NCBI GenBank assembly: GCA_022495995.1
Contig: JAFEMH010000937.1
Span: 372,001 to 436,000, forward strand
Length of the DNA: 64,000 nt
Direction of reading: 5' to 3'
Source of the DNA: Adenophora triphylla var. japonica
Lineage: Eukaryota > Streptophyta > Magnoliopsida > Asterales > Campanulaceae
Shown: positions 1 through 10,737 of the stretch, in pieces
Layout: each line of letters begins with the position of its first letter
Numbering within the stretch: the stretch's first letter is position 1
Position numbers and translations under genes: made by a program
The notes under the pieces: generated by a model
What the model was told of the DNA's origin: nothing
The model's database searches: none
What the model saw: the letters and a program-made list of their open reading frames with translations, nothing else

Positions 1-370
1 GTAAATTTAAAGGTAATATTACCTTATTTATGGTGATCATGTATGGGATGTACAAAAGGTCTATGACATTCTTGAGTTTAATAAAATATCACAATCTCTT
101 TGACAGTTCATTACAATGTTGATTTAATTTTATTTTCATTGTTAATGGAAATTTTCTAATTTTTGGAATTCATTACCCTTTTCATGTACAAGTAAAAATG
201 GAAACTAAGTCAAAGTCTTATGGAAAATGGATCTTTGACATTATATTGTTGGATTGCAAGGTTTAAATCAAGTTATTGCTTACATTTTTAGGGCACATGC
301 ATGCAGAAGAGCTTTAATAAAATAAAATAGGAACTTTCCTTTAAATTTGGTCTTGTCAAGTCTATTTAAA
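1..370. other. AT-rich intergenic, nothing recognised
   Basis: No ORF of note, no tRNA-like boxes and no terminal repeats were seen in this AT-rich stretch. Confidence 0.6.
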
Positions 371-731
371 TACTCCTCAATCCCACTTCAATTTAGTCAC
401 TTTTCTTTTTGGAACGTCCCACTTCAAATGAGCTATTTCATAAATGAAAAGAAGTGAACAGTGTTTCGGACATTTATACCCTCATAATGTTTATATATTT
501 ACAAAAAAATCATTCATTATACCCTTATAATTTTAACATATTTACAAAAAAATCAATCAATAACTTACTATTCCTCTCACTCAATCTCTCTCTTATTAAA
601 TGTGTTTAACTTTTACATTCTCTCTTCTCTAATCTATTACCCACTTTCAATTCTTTACTCATTTTTGAAAAAAAATTCTTAAAAAGCGTGCAAAAATGTT
701 ATGACTCAATTGAAATGGGACGGAGGAAGTA
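371..731. mobile_element. Stowaway-type MITE
   Basis: It begins tactcctcaatccca and ends tgggacggaggaagta, which are complementary ends abutting TA. The interior has the runs of ctcactcaatctctctct typical of the abundant MITE family of this window. No coding capacity. Confidence 0.75.
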
Positions 732-918
732 CCTTTTATTCACATTATTTGAATTTTATTATATCCATGAATATATTTGCGACCACAAAAGAAGTAGATG
801 ATATTAAACGAAATCACAAGTAATTCAATTGTTATAATTTATTGTGGCTGACGTGTAATAATAATATCATCATTGATAAATAACTTTTAAATTATCGGTG
901 ACACATAAAAACGGTATA

Positions 919-926
919 GTTGATAC
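919..926. repeat. Left TSD of hAT element (gttgatac)
   Basis: The 8-bp word gttgatac directly precedes the element and is repeated exactly at 1775-1782. Eight bases is the standard hAT duplication size. Confidence 0.85.
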
Positions 927-1774
927 TAGAGCTGTCAATTCGAGAATACGGGACGGAATGGAATGGGACGAAATTATGTTGTTCCACGACGAAAACGGGA
1001 CGAGACGAGACGGGACAAAACGGAACGGGACTAAAATATTCCATCCCATCCCGTCCCATTTGCGGGATGCGTGATCTCGCGGGACCCATGCGAAACCCGT
1101 TGACTAGGAGAGATAAGCGTTGACTACAGAAATCGTGACTAGAGACTACTAGAATGAAGGGAGAGAAAGGTGTGTGGGAGGAGGAGGGTCTGAAAAAGGT
1201 AGCAACGGCTGCGAGCAATGGCAGCATGCAGCACTGATTATTTTAGTGGCTACTGATCATATCAAATGAATAGAAAGCGAATAATGCAGACAAGAGCGAA
1301 GAAAGATGTACCAATTTATCTAGCTCAATCTTAACGAAACGTGACCTGACAAGCATCATCTAAGAACACTAAGATTGATTGATTAAAATTGATTGATTTT
1401 TTAGTAGGATTCTTTTTCTGTGGCTGGATTAAGAGGTTATCAAGTATCACTGGAGGAAGGGGAAAGCAGATACAAGTGAACATATGAAATATCTTACAAA
1501 GCTGCCCTTAAGGAGGAGTTGTCTGGTGAAAAGCTGAAGTGCTTAAATATGGATTATTCATATTGATAACACTGAAATCAGAGAGATATACATGGCCGAG
1601 ATATGCGGGACGGGAACGGGATGGGCGGGACCGCACCATGTTGTCCCGCGACGAGAACGGGATGAGACAGGACGGGACGAAACGGGACGGGACTAAAATA
1701 CTCCGTCCTATCCCGTCCCAAATCTATTGCGGGACGGGACGTCCCGACGGGACCGTCCCAACTTGACGGCTCTA
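927..1774. mobile_element. Non-autonomous hAT element with GGGAC-rich ends
   Basis: An 848-bp element bounded by imperfect 12-bp terminal inverted repeats (TAGAGCTGTCAA at the left, TTGACGGCTCTA at the right) and an exact 8-bp TSD, gttgatac. Both ends hold a GGGACGGGAC-rich block of about 110 bp (about 945-1060 and 1605-1715). These blocks are direct repeats of each other, and each contains its own inverted counterpart (TCCCGTCCC). No transposase is encoded; short ORFs across the GC-rich blocks look fortuitous. Confidence 0.85.
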
Positions 1775-1870
1775 GTTGATACACATAATCAACAAAAATA
1801 CGGAGTATTAATCTAAAGATAATTTTCTCCAATCTATTTTTTAGGTTTGGGTATACAATATTCACATTTG

Positions 1871-2175
1871 GGAAAAATTACCAATTCATGCAACATACTT
1901 GACTCTAGTTTTCATATAATGTAATGTACTTGTTAATGATTGATATGAGCAACGTACTTTTGCACTCATTATTAAATAATACATCGAACTTCTGTTTTTC
2001 TTTACGACGTTAAAAATTTAACGATGATAATGATGTGGCAATGCCACATCATCGCCACGACATCACCAAGTCAGGACTAACATTGGATTTGATGACGTGA
2101 CACTGACATGACGATGGCGTGGTGTGGACGTGGCAATGTCATGTCATCGTCACTGTTAGTTTTTTTTTTACGTTG
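1871..2175. repeat. Degenerate TIR-type repeat with palindromic core
   Basis: The stretch contains a near-palindrome around 2030-2055 (gatgatgtggcaatgccaca followed by tcatc) and a second, inverted relative around 2110-2150. It also has the palindrome gttaaaaatttaac at 2010-2023. The same kind of leading sequence recurs at 21640-21780. Probably one end of an old Mutator-like element whose other end is lost; boundaries are uncertain. From here to 2799 nothing else is recognised. Confidence 0.35.
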
Positions 2176-2799
2176 CAAGTAAAAAAAAAAAATGAAAATA
2201 TGTTAGCTGGTCGATTGGTCCATTGTTATGGACTTATGGTGATGCATGTGAAGTTAGGGGAATTGCTTAGTAGGTGTTAGATTATTTTTAGTAGTAAGGG
2301 ACCCACTAAGCCGCTATTCCCACAAATTTCTCCTCAAATAATGTAAAAATTAGTATGGGTAGCGTGGAGTAGGAATCACAATAGATACAGCTTTGAAAAA
2401 TTAGTCGTAAGGAAGGAGCATATGTTATTTAGTTAATGGTCAATATTTGAATATATTCTTATTTTACAGTATTGACGGAGCTACAAGGAGATAAAGGGGG
2501 ACAACTGCACCTTTAATTTTGAAAAATGTCATTTTCATCCATTATAAATTAAGAATATGTAACATTTCATCATTAAAATTATGATTTTTATCAATTTCGT
2601 TCTGTTTCTATACGAAAAAAATTGCACGACATAATAATTTTTGCCCTAATTTATGTCAGATTTATACTTCATCTTATAATATTTTATCCTTCTAAAATTT
2701 AGTTCCCCTTTATTCAAAATTCTAGCTTCACCACTGTTTTACATCTATACCAGTGATGTTCGTTTGCACAATAATTTAGAGAGAATATGAAAAAGTTAA

Positions 2800-3089
2800 T
2801 ACTCCCTTCGTCTCGTTCGAAGGGCAAAGTTTTTGCCTTGCAGGGGAATTAAGAAAAGTGATGTAGAAAAGAGAAAAAAGTGTATAGTGAAATAAATATT
2901 GTGAGTATGAAAAGTGATATAGGAAAGATAAAGTAGGATAGAGAATAGTTAGTGGATATTTATTATGAGTATGATATGTGGGTCCCACAAATAAAGAAGT
3001 AATAAAAAAAATTCATTCTTGAATTGTCTTGCTTCAAATGAGGCAAAGGAAATTTGTGTGTCTTCTTGAGCAACGGGATGGATGGAGTA
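2800..3089. mobile_element. Stowaway-type MITE
   Basis: Starts tactcccttcgtctcg and ends cgggatggatggagta; the ends are inverted repeats flanked by TA. Interior words such as gtgagtatgaaaagtgat match other MITEs here in the opposite orientation. Confidence 0.7.
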
Positions 3090-3719
3090 TTCATTAATTT
3101 TAATAGATTGTTTGCAATAGATTAAGAAAATTAAACAACCCTTTTATGAGTTTTGAGTGCTTTCACACTAACACACATGGAGGGAGGCAGTGAGGAAATA
3201 GCACGCCAAGACCCACCGCAAATATTATACAAGTGGGTGTTCAATGATTTGCATTCATTGATAAGAGTATGGAGTAAAAATTAAATTAAACTAAAAATCA
3301 TTTATTTAATTAATTCAATATTAATCTTTTTGTATTGTACCCCATAAAACAAAAACACTTATTCCATCAAACAAAAACACTTATTCCATTGCTCAGGAGC
3401 AAATTTAGGATTTTGAAATTGCATGGACTTGATATTTAAAAAATATTGTAAACAATAATAACAGTGAAAAATAACTTCATATATAAAAAAAAAAGTTACA
3501 TGTAGTTGGCAACTTAGGTTAATTTTTTTTTTTTTCAAAATTCTGAGATGGACCGGAGCCCACCTCAATTACATACTAGATCCAATCCTACCACTGCCTA
3601 TCTTTCATCATCATTATCGTGTTTTTGCCAGCCAATTTTATTCTTCTAATCTCCCCTAAACGGTACTGCTAATCCATTCACTTAATAACTAATTGTTAAT
3701 TTTGCTTGCTTACAAGTAG
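3090..3719. other. Intergenic, nothing recognised
   Basis: AT-rich; a 23-bp imperfect duplication (acaaaaacacttattccat twice near 3350-3388) is the only structure seen. Confidence 0.5.
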
Positions 3720-3764
3720 TTATACTTCCCTAGGGGGAAGGCAGTAAACGAAAGACGAGTTTTG

Positions 3765-4205
3765 CATGTTCGAGATTAAGCAAGTTTAGTTGTTTGAACT
3801 CAATTTGAATCGAGTTTTTACATGTTCGTGAGCTGTGTTTGAACCGTTATAGAACTCGTTTATTAGCAAGTTGAGCTCAAGTTTTATTCCTTTTTTCCTG
3901 AGAAATGGCTTGAGTCGAGCTTGAGTTCAATCATATTGCTAAAAAACTAAATTTTAAGTTTAGAACTTATTGAGTCGAGTTCGAGTTTAAGCCAATAAAA
4001 ATAATTAAATATTTGAGTTTTTAACGAGTTTATCAGATCGAGCTCAAACGAGTTTCATAGAACAAACAAGTCGAGCCTGAGTGACTCGATAATAAAATGA
4101 GTATTAAAACTTTGTTTGAACTCAAATTAAATTTCTATCAAACCCTTCTCGAGTTCTAGTTTTTTCTCGTCTAGGACAAATCAACCGAGCTCGAATCGAA
4201 TAGAT
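3765..4205. repeat. Degenerate repeat rich in gagctcgaa words
   Basis: The segment is dense in variants of gagttcgagttt, gagctcaaac and tcgagctt in both orientations. This resembles decayed plant transposon ends, but no matching termini or TSD were found. Class not assigned. Confidence 0.3.
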
Positions 4206-4281
4206 TGTCACAAATAAAGATCTTATTTTGAAGTTAATGATTTGTTATATTCGTGTTTATCTTCCATTATACAATTGAAAA

Positions 4282-4573
4282 TACTCCCTCCTTCCCACGT
4301 AATTGTGAACTTACTTTTTGAGCATGAGAATTAAGAAAAAGTAGAAGAGAAAAATAGGTGGAGGAGGTGTTTGTGAGTATGAAAAATTAAATAGGAGAGA
4401 GAATGAGTGGGAGGAATAGTTAGGAGAGAGAATGTTGTGAGTGTAAAAGTGAAGTAGGAGAGAGAATGAGTGGGTGTAATAGTGAATATTCTTTTTCATT
4501 TTTGGTTGTCCACACTGATGTGGAACGTCCCAAAAAGGAAAGAAGTCCACACTTCCGTGGGACGGAGGGAGTA
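4282..4573. mobile_element. Stowaway-type MITE
   Basis: Starts tactccctccttcccacg and ends cgtgggacggagggagta with TA flanks; a closely similar copy lies at 57870-58161. Confidence 0.8.
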
Positions 4574-4665
4574 TGTTTTATTTTTTATAATTTTTTTATA
4601 ACATAGTAAAATTATACTAATTTTTTTTTTATTTAGAAATGCATTATTTATTTTAAGTTTATTAT

Positions 4666-4836
4666 GAGGGCGAGCCTTGGCGCAACGGTTAAGTTGCTTC
4701 TTTGGTGACCATAAGGTCACGGGTTCGAACCTTGGCAAACAGTCTCTTGACAATTGTCAGAAGAGGAAGGCTTTAGCAAATAGTTCCCTCTTTCAACCCC
4801 CTTAACACACTGGGATTTGCCCTTTTATGAAAAAAG
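4666..4836 (+). mobile_element. tRNA-derived SINE
   Basis: The pol III A box (agccttggcgcaacggtt, about 4673-4690) is followed 30-35 bp later by a B box (gggttcgaacc, about 4721-4731), as in a tRNA promoter. The 3' part (aacacactgggatttgccc) ends in a short A-rich run. It is not a functional tRNA because no acceptor stem closes. A TSD was not identified, so ends are approximate. Confidence 0.7.
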
Positions 4837-4864
4837 AGTATGTTGCGTGTGAAGTTGGTAAATA

Positions 4865-4877
4865 TTGAGGTACTATT
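4865..4877. repeat. TSD of minus-strand SINE (ttgaggtactatt)
   Basis: The 13-bp word is repeated exactly at 5108-5120 and encloses the poly-T-headed SINE, showing target-primed insertion. Confidence 0.85.
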
Positions 4878-5107
4878 TTTTTTTTTATTTTTTCTTTTCT
4901 TCTTTTTCCTTTTTTTTTTTTTTTTTCTTTTTATTAGAAGGGGATCAACACATTTCATCGCCCCCCCCCTTGATGCACTTCACAGAGGCGCCTAGCTATA
5001 CTAGGGAGGGCAATGTCATTCCCTCTAACCACTGGTGGGGGAATCGAACCCATGACCTCCAGGTTGGAAGCCATAAACTCTAACCATCAGGCTAAGACCC
5101 CGCGTGC
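4878..5107 (-). mobile_element. tRNA-derived SINE with exact 13-bp TSD
   Basis: Read on the minus strand, a tRNA-like head carries an A box (TAGCCTGATGGTT) and B box (GGTTCGATTCC). A unique body follows, then an A/G-rich tail, seen on the plus strand as a T-run at 4878-4935. The 13-bp duplication on both sides is perfect, so the insertion is fairly recent compared with its neighbours. It inserted just downstream of another SINE of different sequence. Confidence 0.85.
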
Positions 5108-5299
5108 TTGAGGTACTATTGGTTTGACTAATGTTGGGGACCAAATCGAATCTTTATCCCAAAATGTTGAATTTTGATCCTTGTATGAAAAAAATATTAA
5201 AAGACCTTAAGGTTAAGGTACAAATGATTGCAATTACGTACTCACTCTTTCCGATAAGAAAAAACACAAATTTTTATTTTTGGTTTCTCTTTAAAAAGG

Positions 5300-5580
5300 G
5301 ACTTCCTTCGTCTCAATAGTAGCTTTTCATTTTGTCATTTTGGGTGTTCCGTTAATAGCTTCTACTTTTCTTTTTTGACAAAGAAATCTTTACTATTTCC
5401 TTCACTCATTTTCTCTCCTACATTATTTTAATACTCACAACACCATTATAATTTACTATTCCCTCCACTCATTCTCTCTCCTATTTTCAAATTACACTCA
5501 CAACATTTTTTCTTCCCATCCATTTTATTAATTTGCGTGCAAGGCAAAAAACGGACAGCTACTATTGGGAGGAGGGAGTA
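5300..5580. mobile_element. Stowaway-type MITE
   Basis: Starts acttccttcgtctcaatag and ends ctattgggaggagggagta. Contains the family words ctcacaacaccattataatt and ccactcattctctctcc. Confidence 0.75.
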
Positions 5581-5619
5581 TACTGTATTCTTAAAATGAA
5601 TTTTTTTTAATATTTATTT

Positions 5620-5793
5620 ATTTATTATGGAATTCACTTGTTATACTCACAATAACTATTCACTAACTATTTTCTACCCATTTTCTCTTTCTTAAATCGC
5701 TTTTTATATTCACAACATTTACTGCACTATACACTTTTCTTAATTTTCGTGTAAGATCAATTTTTTGCCTTTTCAGATAGGACGGATGGAGTA
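5620..5793. mobile_element. Stowaway-type MITE, right part
   Basis: Only the right terminus (gataggacggatggagta) is clear; the left end is not recognisable. It abuts the next MITE at 5794 with no spacer. Confidence 0.5.
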
Positions 5794-6106
5794 TACTCCG
5801 TCCGTCCCAGAAAATACTTCACCTTTTATTCAAAAGGGCGTCCCGTTTTAAGTTTCACATTTCCTAAAATAGAAAAGTTTTATTAATATTCTATTATACC
5901 CACTAACTATTTTCTTCACTCATTCTCTCTCCTAATTCACTATTACACTCACAACACTTTTTAAATTTACTATTTCCTCCACTAATTCTCTCTCCTATTT
6001 TCAAATTACACTCACAATATTTTTTCTTTCCACCTATTTTCTTAATTTGCGTGTCGAGCCTAAAATATAAAATGGTGAAGTTTTTCCTGATGAGAGGGAG
6101 GGAGTA
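5794..6106. mobile_element. Stowaway-type MITE
   Basis: Starts tactccgtccgtcccag and ends gagagggagggagta. It directly follows the remnant ending at 5793, giving a head-to-tail pair. Confidence 0.75.
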
Positions 6107-6237
6107 TGTAATTTGGAATTAATTAATTTCGTTTTCCGTGTATGATGATGTTCCTTACTCAATTGATTTCTCCCACTTTCATTATTTTTATTGTGAAAAT
6201 AGGATTGAGAATAAATCCACACTTAAATTATCAGAAA

Positions 6238-6375
6238 ATTTTGGGGGAAATCTGTTTCTCCATAAGTTATAAAAAGTCTTGTTTTTAAATATATCAACTT
6301 GGTGTTTTAAAGCCTAAACTCACTATTTTAAAGTGGACTTTTTATAACTTATAGAGAAACAGGTTTCCCCTAAAA
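6238..6375. mobile_element. Small inverted-repeat element (palindromic MITE)
   Basis: About 40 bp at the left (from ttttgggggaaatctgtttc) is repeated inverted at the right (ending aacaggtttcccctaaaa), separated by about 58 bp. The ends share cataagttataaaaagtc and its complement with few mismatches. Family unknown. The rest of 6107-6682 shows nothing. Confidence 0.6.
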
Positions 6376-6682
6376 CCTACTCTAAATTATACATTAATCA
6401 TGTGTTGTAAATGATACAGGAAAAATTCAATTTTTATTTACTATTTTCTTAGTTCTTAAATAACTGTTAATACATTGAAAAATATATGTTTATTTTAATA
6501 TATTTTAATGACAAGTATACATAAATATTCTTATTATCTACTTTGTATATATTTAGTTTTACAATAATAAAATTAGTGAAATTTTACTAGTAAAAAATGT
6601 TTAGGAATAAAGTAATTTTGCAAAAAAGACATTTATTTTTTAAAAAATAGTTTGGACATTTTTTTAGAGATAGACAAAGTAC

Positions 6683-6996
6683 TACTCCCTCCGCCCCAAT
6701 CTAAATGTCCAAACTTTTCATTTTGGGCGTCCCTTTTAAAATGTCCCATTTTCAAAAAAGGAAAGTTTTTTTCACTATTCCACCCACTCATTCTCTCTCC
6801 TACTTTACTTTTACACTCACAACATTCTCTCTCCTAACTATTCCTCCCACTCATTCTCTCTCATATTTAATTTTTCATACTCACAACATTTAAACTTTTT
6901 CTCTTTCCTATCTCACTTTTTCTCTTTCCTACCTCACTTTCTTTAATTTCCGCGCCGGACCCATTTTTTGACATTTAGATTGGGACGGAGGGAGTA
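6683..6996. mobile_element. Stowaway-type MITE
   Basis: Starts tactccctccgccccaatc and ends gattgggacggagggagta; the terminal complementarity extends beyond 20 bp (aatctaaatgtc / gacatttagatt). Confidence 0.8.
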
Positions 6997-7185
6997 TTAT
7001 TTTTATGTATGTGGAGCAAACAAAGATTGATAAATTAATAAATTCTCTAAAATAATAAATTAGTTCGATTCCGGCTTGGGCCAATTGAAAAAATTGATAA
7101 AATAATAAGATATTTTTTTTATTAGATCCCACCAAAACCATAAATTAATAATTCTAGAAATTGGAAAATAATTATAAAAATTTAA

Positions 7186-7188
7186 TGA
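7186..7188. repeat. TSD of CACTA element (tga)
   Basis: The trinucleotide tga lies directly before the CACTA terminus and again at 9334-9336. Three bases is the CACTA duplication size. Confidence 0.7.
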
Positions 7189-7209
7189 CACTATAACAAA
7201 AACAGGTTT

Positions 7210-7670
7210 TTGTGGCACTTTTTTAAGTGCCACAAATCAGAAAAAAGTGTCATAAAACCTATTTTCGGCACATTTTTCGGCACTTTTATAAGTGTCATAA
7301 TAAGTCGCGTTGGCAATACTTTTCGGCACTTAAAAGTGCCACAATTTTTCGGCACTTTAAAAAGTGCCACAATTTCTGGCACTTTGAAAAGTGCCACAAT
7401 TTCCGGCACTTTCAAAAGTGCCACAATTTTCGGCACTTTTTAAAATGCCATAATTTCCGGCACTTTTTAAAATGCCATAATTTCCGGCACTTTTTTAAAT
7501 ACCATAATTTTCCGTCACTTCTTTAAATGCCACAATTTTTCGACACTTATGAAAGTGCCACAATTATCCGGCAGTTTTGTAAGTGCCTCAAATTTCCGGC
7601 ATTTAAAAAAGTGCCTTAATTTTTCGGCACTTTGAAAAGTGCCACATATTTCCGGCACTTTTGCACAGTT
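7210..7670. repeat. CACTA left subterminal repeat array
   Basis: About 15 units of an inverted word pair GGCACTTT(n)AAAGTGCC with AT spacers, period about 28-32 bp. The apparent ORFs across it (rich in KCHNFRH or VPEIVALFK) are by-products of the repeat. Confidence 0.85.
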
Positions 7671-7899
7671 TTATTGAACTGACGGATATGATTGTTGCCG
7701 GTAATCCACTACAAATAGATACAAATCTCAAGCATATTTAATGCCACATTCCTACATAATTTTGACTAACTGCAACAAAGTATATAAAAGATAACTTTTT
7801 CTCATTGTCATTAAAGAAAATAAGTATAAATTACATCATTCAGAAAGTAATAATTCAAAATTTTAAGCAAGGTATACAGCCTTGACATCATAACACCAA

Positions 7900-8316
7900 A
7901 AGCTAAATATTCAATTGTTCAAACAAAAGCGTGATGAGATAATGGTCTTCTTCCATATCGAATGTATTACAAGAGACGTGATCCATCACCTGCAAACAAA
8001 CAATTATAGCATTGATTACTTTAGTTTTTAAAGAGACTTTGAAAAAAGTTATAAAGAATACAATACAACCTCGTGTTACATCTATATTTCTCCATGCAAC
8101 AGATTTTCCAATAGCTTCTCCCAACTTGGTGACTCCTTCGTAAGGCCTAATTAATTTTTCGAATGGTTTTATCGCTTCTTTGATAAGTACTTCCCAGAAC
8201 TCATTTCCCAATTCAGTCCCCCCAACAACTCTAGAGGGATTTTTACTTATCAAAAATCCTCTGGCCACCACTTGTTTTGGACCTTTATAGTCAAGGAGAT
8301 TCACAAGAACTTCCCA
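7900..8316 (-). pseudogene. CACTA transposase-associated exons (DUF8039-like)
   Basis: Two exons on the minus strand. One is 8316-8070, after a splice acceptor ATATGCAG; the other begins at 7989 after TTTGCAG. The first reads VVARGFLISKNPSRVV, then ELGNEFWEV, then KLGEAIGKSVAW. This matches the pattern of the C-terminal conserved domain in plant En/Spm-like tnp proteins (A-x-G-x-L .. LG..V .. VG-x-A-x-G..V-x-W). The N-terminal catalytic part is absent, so this is an internal-deletion derivative. Domain naming is by pattern only. Confidence 0.55.
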
Positions 8317-8470
8317 CTGCATATAGTAATTAACATTAGAGCCTAATTAAATCTTACATGTAGTTAATCTTCACATAGTTATTAGTTATACTGCTATGAA
8401 AATTGATCAGTTACACTAGCAGACACCAAGGCATGCAACAAAGATTTATGTTTTATGACTATTCACAGAG

Positions 8471-8736
8471 GACTACAGAACTCTCAAGCCAACAAGATAC
8501 TCTTATTCAGACATCAAAAAAATTACGACTCAGTTTCAAGAAAGATTAGGCTAAGGAGGCTTCGGAACAGTTTTCAAAGGAAAGCTCTCAGTCTCAGATG
8601 ATGTCATTGTGGCAGTGAAGGTCCTCAACGGTGATCCTAAAGGAAATGGGGACGACTTCATCAATGAAGTCCGTACAATAGGCCTAATCCATCATGTCAA
8701 TGTGGTCCGCTTAGTTGGTTACTGTGCAAAAAAAAA
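8471..8736 (+). pseudogene. Captured LRK10L-type receptor kinase fragment
   Basis: Reading from 8471 gives DYRTLKPTRYSYSDIKKITT, followed by QFQERLG*GGFGTVFKGKL, then VIVAVKVLNGD and HHVNVVRLVGYC. This is the start of a protein kinase domain: glycine-rich loop GxGxFGxV, the VAIK-type lysine in VAVKVL, and the RLVGYC segment. The RYSYSDIKKIT lead-in is typical of the LRK10-like/PR5-like receptor kinases of plants. A TAA stop sits inside the glycine loop (probably from CAA), and the fragment ends abruptly at 8736, so it is nonfunctional. It lies inside the CACTA element, opposite in strand to the tnp exons. Confidence 0.8.
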
Positions 8737-8899
8737 ACGTCCTAAAATCAAATTTTCTTATGATCAAGATTAATTTAAACACATTTTTTATATTTATTTC
8801 AGAGTTAGTAATATATTTACCTTATAAATGAAATAGTCATTGTAATCAGTTTTTCATTGTGAAAATCAGATATTAAGGGTTAAAAAAACAAAGTTTCGA

Positions 8900-9315
8900 A
8901 ACTTCGTGGCACTTTTAAAAAAGTGTCGAAAAATTAACGGCACTTTTAAGAAAGTGCCGAAAAACTTGCGGCAATTTTTCAAAAGTGCCGAAAAATTTGC
9001 GCCACTTTTTCAAAAGTGCCGGAAATTTAGCGGTATTTTTAAGAAAGTGCCGAAAATTTAGCGGCACTTTTGTAAAAGTGCCGGAAAATTAGCGGCACTT
9101 TTGTAAAAGTGTCGAAAAATTAGCGGCACTTTTAAAAAAGTGCCGAAAAATTAGCGGCACTTTTGTAAAAGTGTCGGAAATTAGCGGCACTTCTAAAAAA
9201 GTGCCGGATATTTGTGGCAGTTTTTGAAAAGTGCCGAAAATTTGTGGCACTTATTAAAAAAGTGCCGAAAATTGGTGGCACAAAATTAAGTGCCGGATTA
9301 AAAGTGCCGAAAAAA
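8900..9315. repeat. CACTA right subterminal repeat array
   Basis: About 13 units of GGCACTTTT..AAAAGTGCCG with spacer AATTAGC, period about 30 bp, partner of the left array. Confidence 0.85.
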
Positions 9316-9404
9316 GTCATTTTTCTTGTAGTGTGAAAATGTGACTTTATAGCTGTTTGTTTTCTTTTTAAAGTTTAAATCTAGTTAGAGTTCATCTCTA
9401 ATTT

Positions 9405-9410
<6 letters not shown>

Positions 9411-9462
<52 letters not shown>
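9411..9462. repeat. (AT)n microsatellite
   Basis: About 26 uninterrupted AT units immediately before a MITE. Confidence 0.95.
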
Positions 9463-9464
<2 letters not shown>

Positions 9465-9741
9465 TCCTTTCGTCCCAATAAGTGCTTCACCCTTTTGGGT
9501 GGGCACGCAAATTATGGAAATGGGAGGGAAAAAAAATGTTGTGAGTGTAATTTGAAAATAGGAGAGAGAATTAGTGGAGGGAATAGTAAATTATAATGGT
9601 GTTGTGAGTATTAAAATAATGTAGGAGAGAGAATGAGTGGAGAAAATAGTAAAGATTCTTTGCCAAAAAAGGAAAGGTGAAGCTTCTAACGGGACGCCCT
9701 TTTGGGTAATTAGTGAAGCTTTTATTGGGACGGAGGGAATA
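9462..9741. mobile_element. Stowaway-type MITE
   Basis: Starts tactcctttcgtcccaata and ends tattgggacggagggaata; sits in a TA-repeat target. Confidence 0.8.
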
Positions 9742-9745
9742 TATA

Positions 9746-10034
9746 TACTCCCTCCGTCCCGGAACAATGTTCACAAACACTGTTTGCACTGGTTTTAAGG
9801 AGGGAGTATTATATTGAAAGTGTTGTGAGTGTGAAAATAAAATAGGAGAGAGAATGAGTGGAGAGAATAGTAAATTATAATGGTGTTGTGAGTATTAAAA
9901 TAATGTAGGAGAGAGAATGAGTGGAGGGAATATTAAAGATTTCTTTCCATTTTAGGTAAGTTTTAAATGCGTGAAGTAAGTTTTGGGACGCCCAAAAGGG
10001 AAAGTGTGAAGATTGTTCCGGGAGGGAGGGAGTA
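9746..10034. mobile_element. Stowaway-type MITE with internal terminus
   Basis: Starts tactccctccgtcccgga and ends tccgggagggagggagta. A second terminus-like word (aaggagggagtatta) lies inside at about 9796-9811, suggesting a fused or recombined copy. Only 4 bp separate it from the preceding MITE. Confidence 0.75.
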
Positions 10035-10489
10035 TATATATATTTGTACAATGAATTCAAAGTTATCATCAACTTTCAATGTTTTTCAACTTATTATTTA
10101 AATACAATGAATTTAGTTTATACGAAAATATGAAATTTGCCTAATCAGATAAAAATTCTTTAAATTAATAATTATCAATTTATTAATGAATTAATAAGTC
10201 TATAAATTAATAAATTTTAGCGGTCCCAACATTATTAATTTATAGAATTTTTATTGTAGTTCACACTTCATAATTTTTACTTCAAAGTTAATTTTAGTAA
10301 ATTTTATTAGCAATCAGATATTACTTTGGGATAAAAGCTTCTTAGAAATTGTAGCAGTTTTCAAACATAATGAATAGTAATAATTATCAAGATAGGCTAA
10401 AGTAGAGAAAATGGCTAAAAGAGTTTAATAAACTAATCACCTCCTCTAGTATAAATTAATGATAGATTGATAGTGATGTAAGAGATAAG
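10035..10489. other. AT-rich intergenic, nothing recognised
   Basis: No repeats with recognisable ends and no coding-like frame. Confidence 0.5.
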
Positions 10490-10737
10490 TACTCCCTCCG
10501 CCCCACTTTACTTGACACTAATTTCCATTTTGGTCCGTCCCACCTCACTTGACACTGCCCAAAATGGAAAGTTTTTATACTCACAACACCAATCAAATCA
10601 CTATTCTCCCCACTCATTCTCTTTCCTACTTTACCTTTTCTACTCACAACATTTTCTTTAATTAATTATCTCTCTTATTTTTTCTTAGTTACCGTGCCCA
10701 CCTCTTTGGTGCCAAGTGAATCGGGACGAAGGGAGTA
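10490..10737. mobile_element. Stowaway-type MITE, short subfamily
   Basis: 248 bp; starts tactccctccgccccactt and ends aatcgggacgaagggagta. Shares the word acctcacttgacact with the similar-length copy at 24750-24987, so both belong to one subfamily. Confidence 0.8.

Larger units (their letters stand above)
7189..9333. mobile_element. CACTA (En/Spm) transposon, non-autonomous, with captured gene fragment
   Basis: The 2,145-bp element starts CACTATAACAAAAACAGG and ends CATTTTTCTTGTAGTG, whose complement is CACTACAAGAAAAATG, the CACTA hallmark. A 3-bp tga TSD flanks it. Long subterminal arrays of a roughly 30-bp unit built on GGCACTTT..AAAGTGCC lie at 7210-7670 and 8900-9315; in this superfamily such arrays bind transposase. 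Between them are minus-strand transposase-associated exons and a plus-strand receptor-kinase fragment. Confidence 0.88.

Noticed and set aside
3765..4205. Retroelement with recognisable ends
   Set aside because: No termini, TSD or coding pattern could be defined despite the striking gagctcgaa word content.
4680..4735. Possible functional tRNA gene (A and B boxes with gggttcgaacc)
   Set aside because: No acceptor or anticodon stem closes and a long unrelated body follows; it is a SINE head.
5030..5100. Possible minus-strand tRNA gene
   Set aside because: Same reasoning; poly-A tail and 13-bp TSD show a SINE.
7210..7526. Open frames of 77-99 codons with KCHNFRH repeats, looking like a histidine-rich repeat protein
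   Set aside because: They are translations of the CACTA subterminal repeat; several frames on both strands are open for the same reason.
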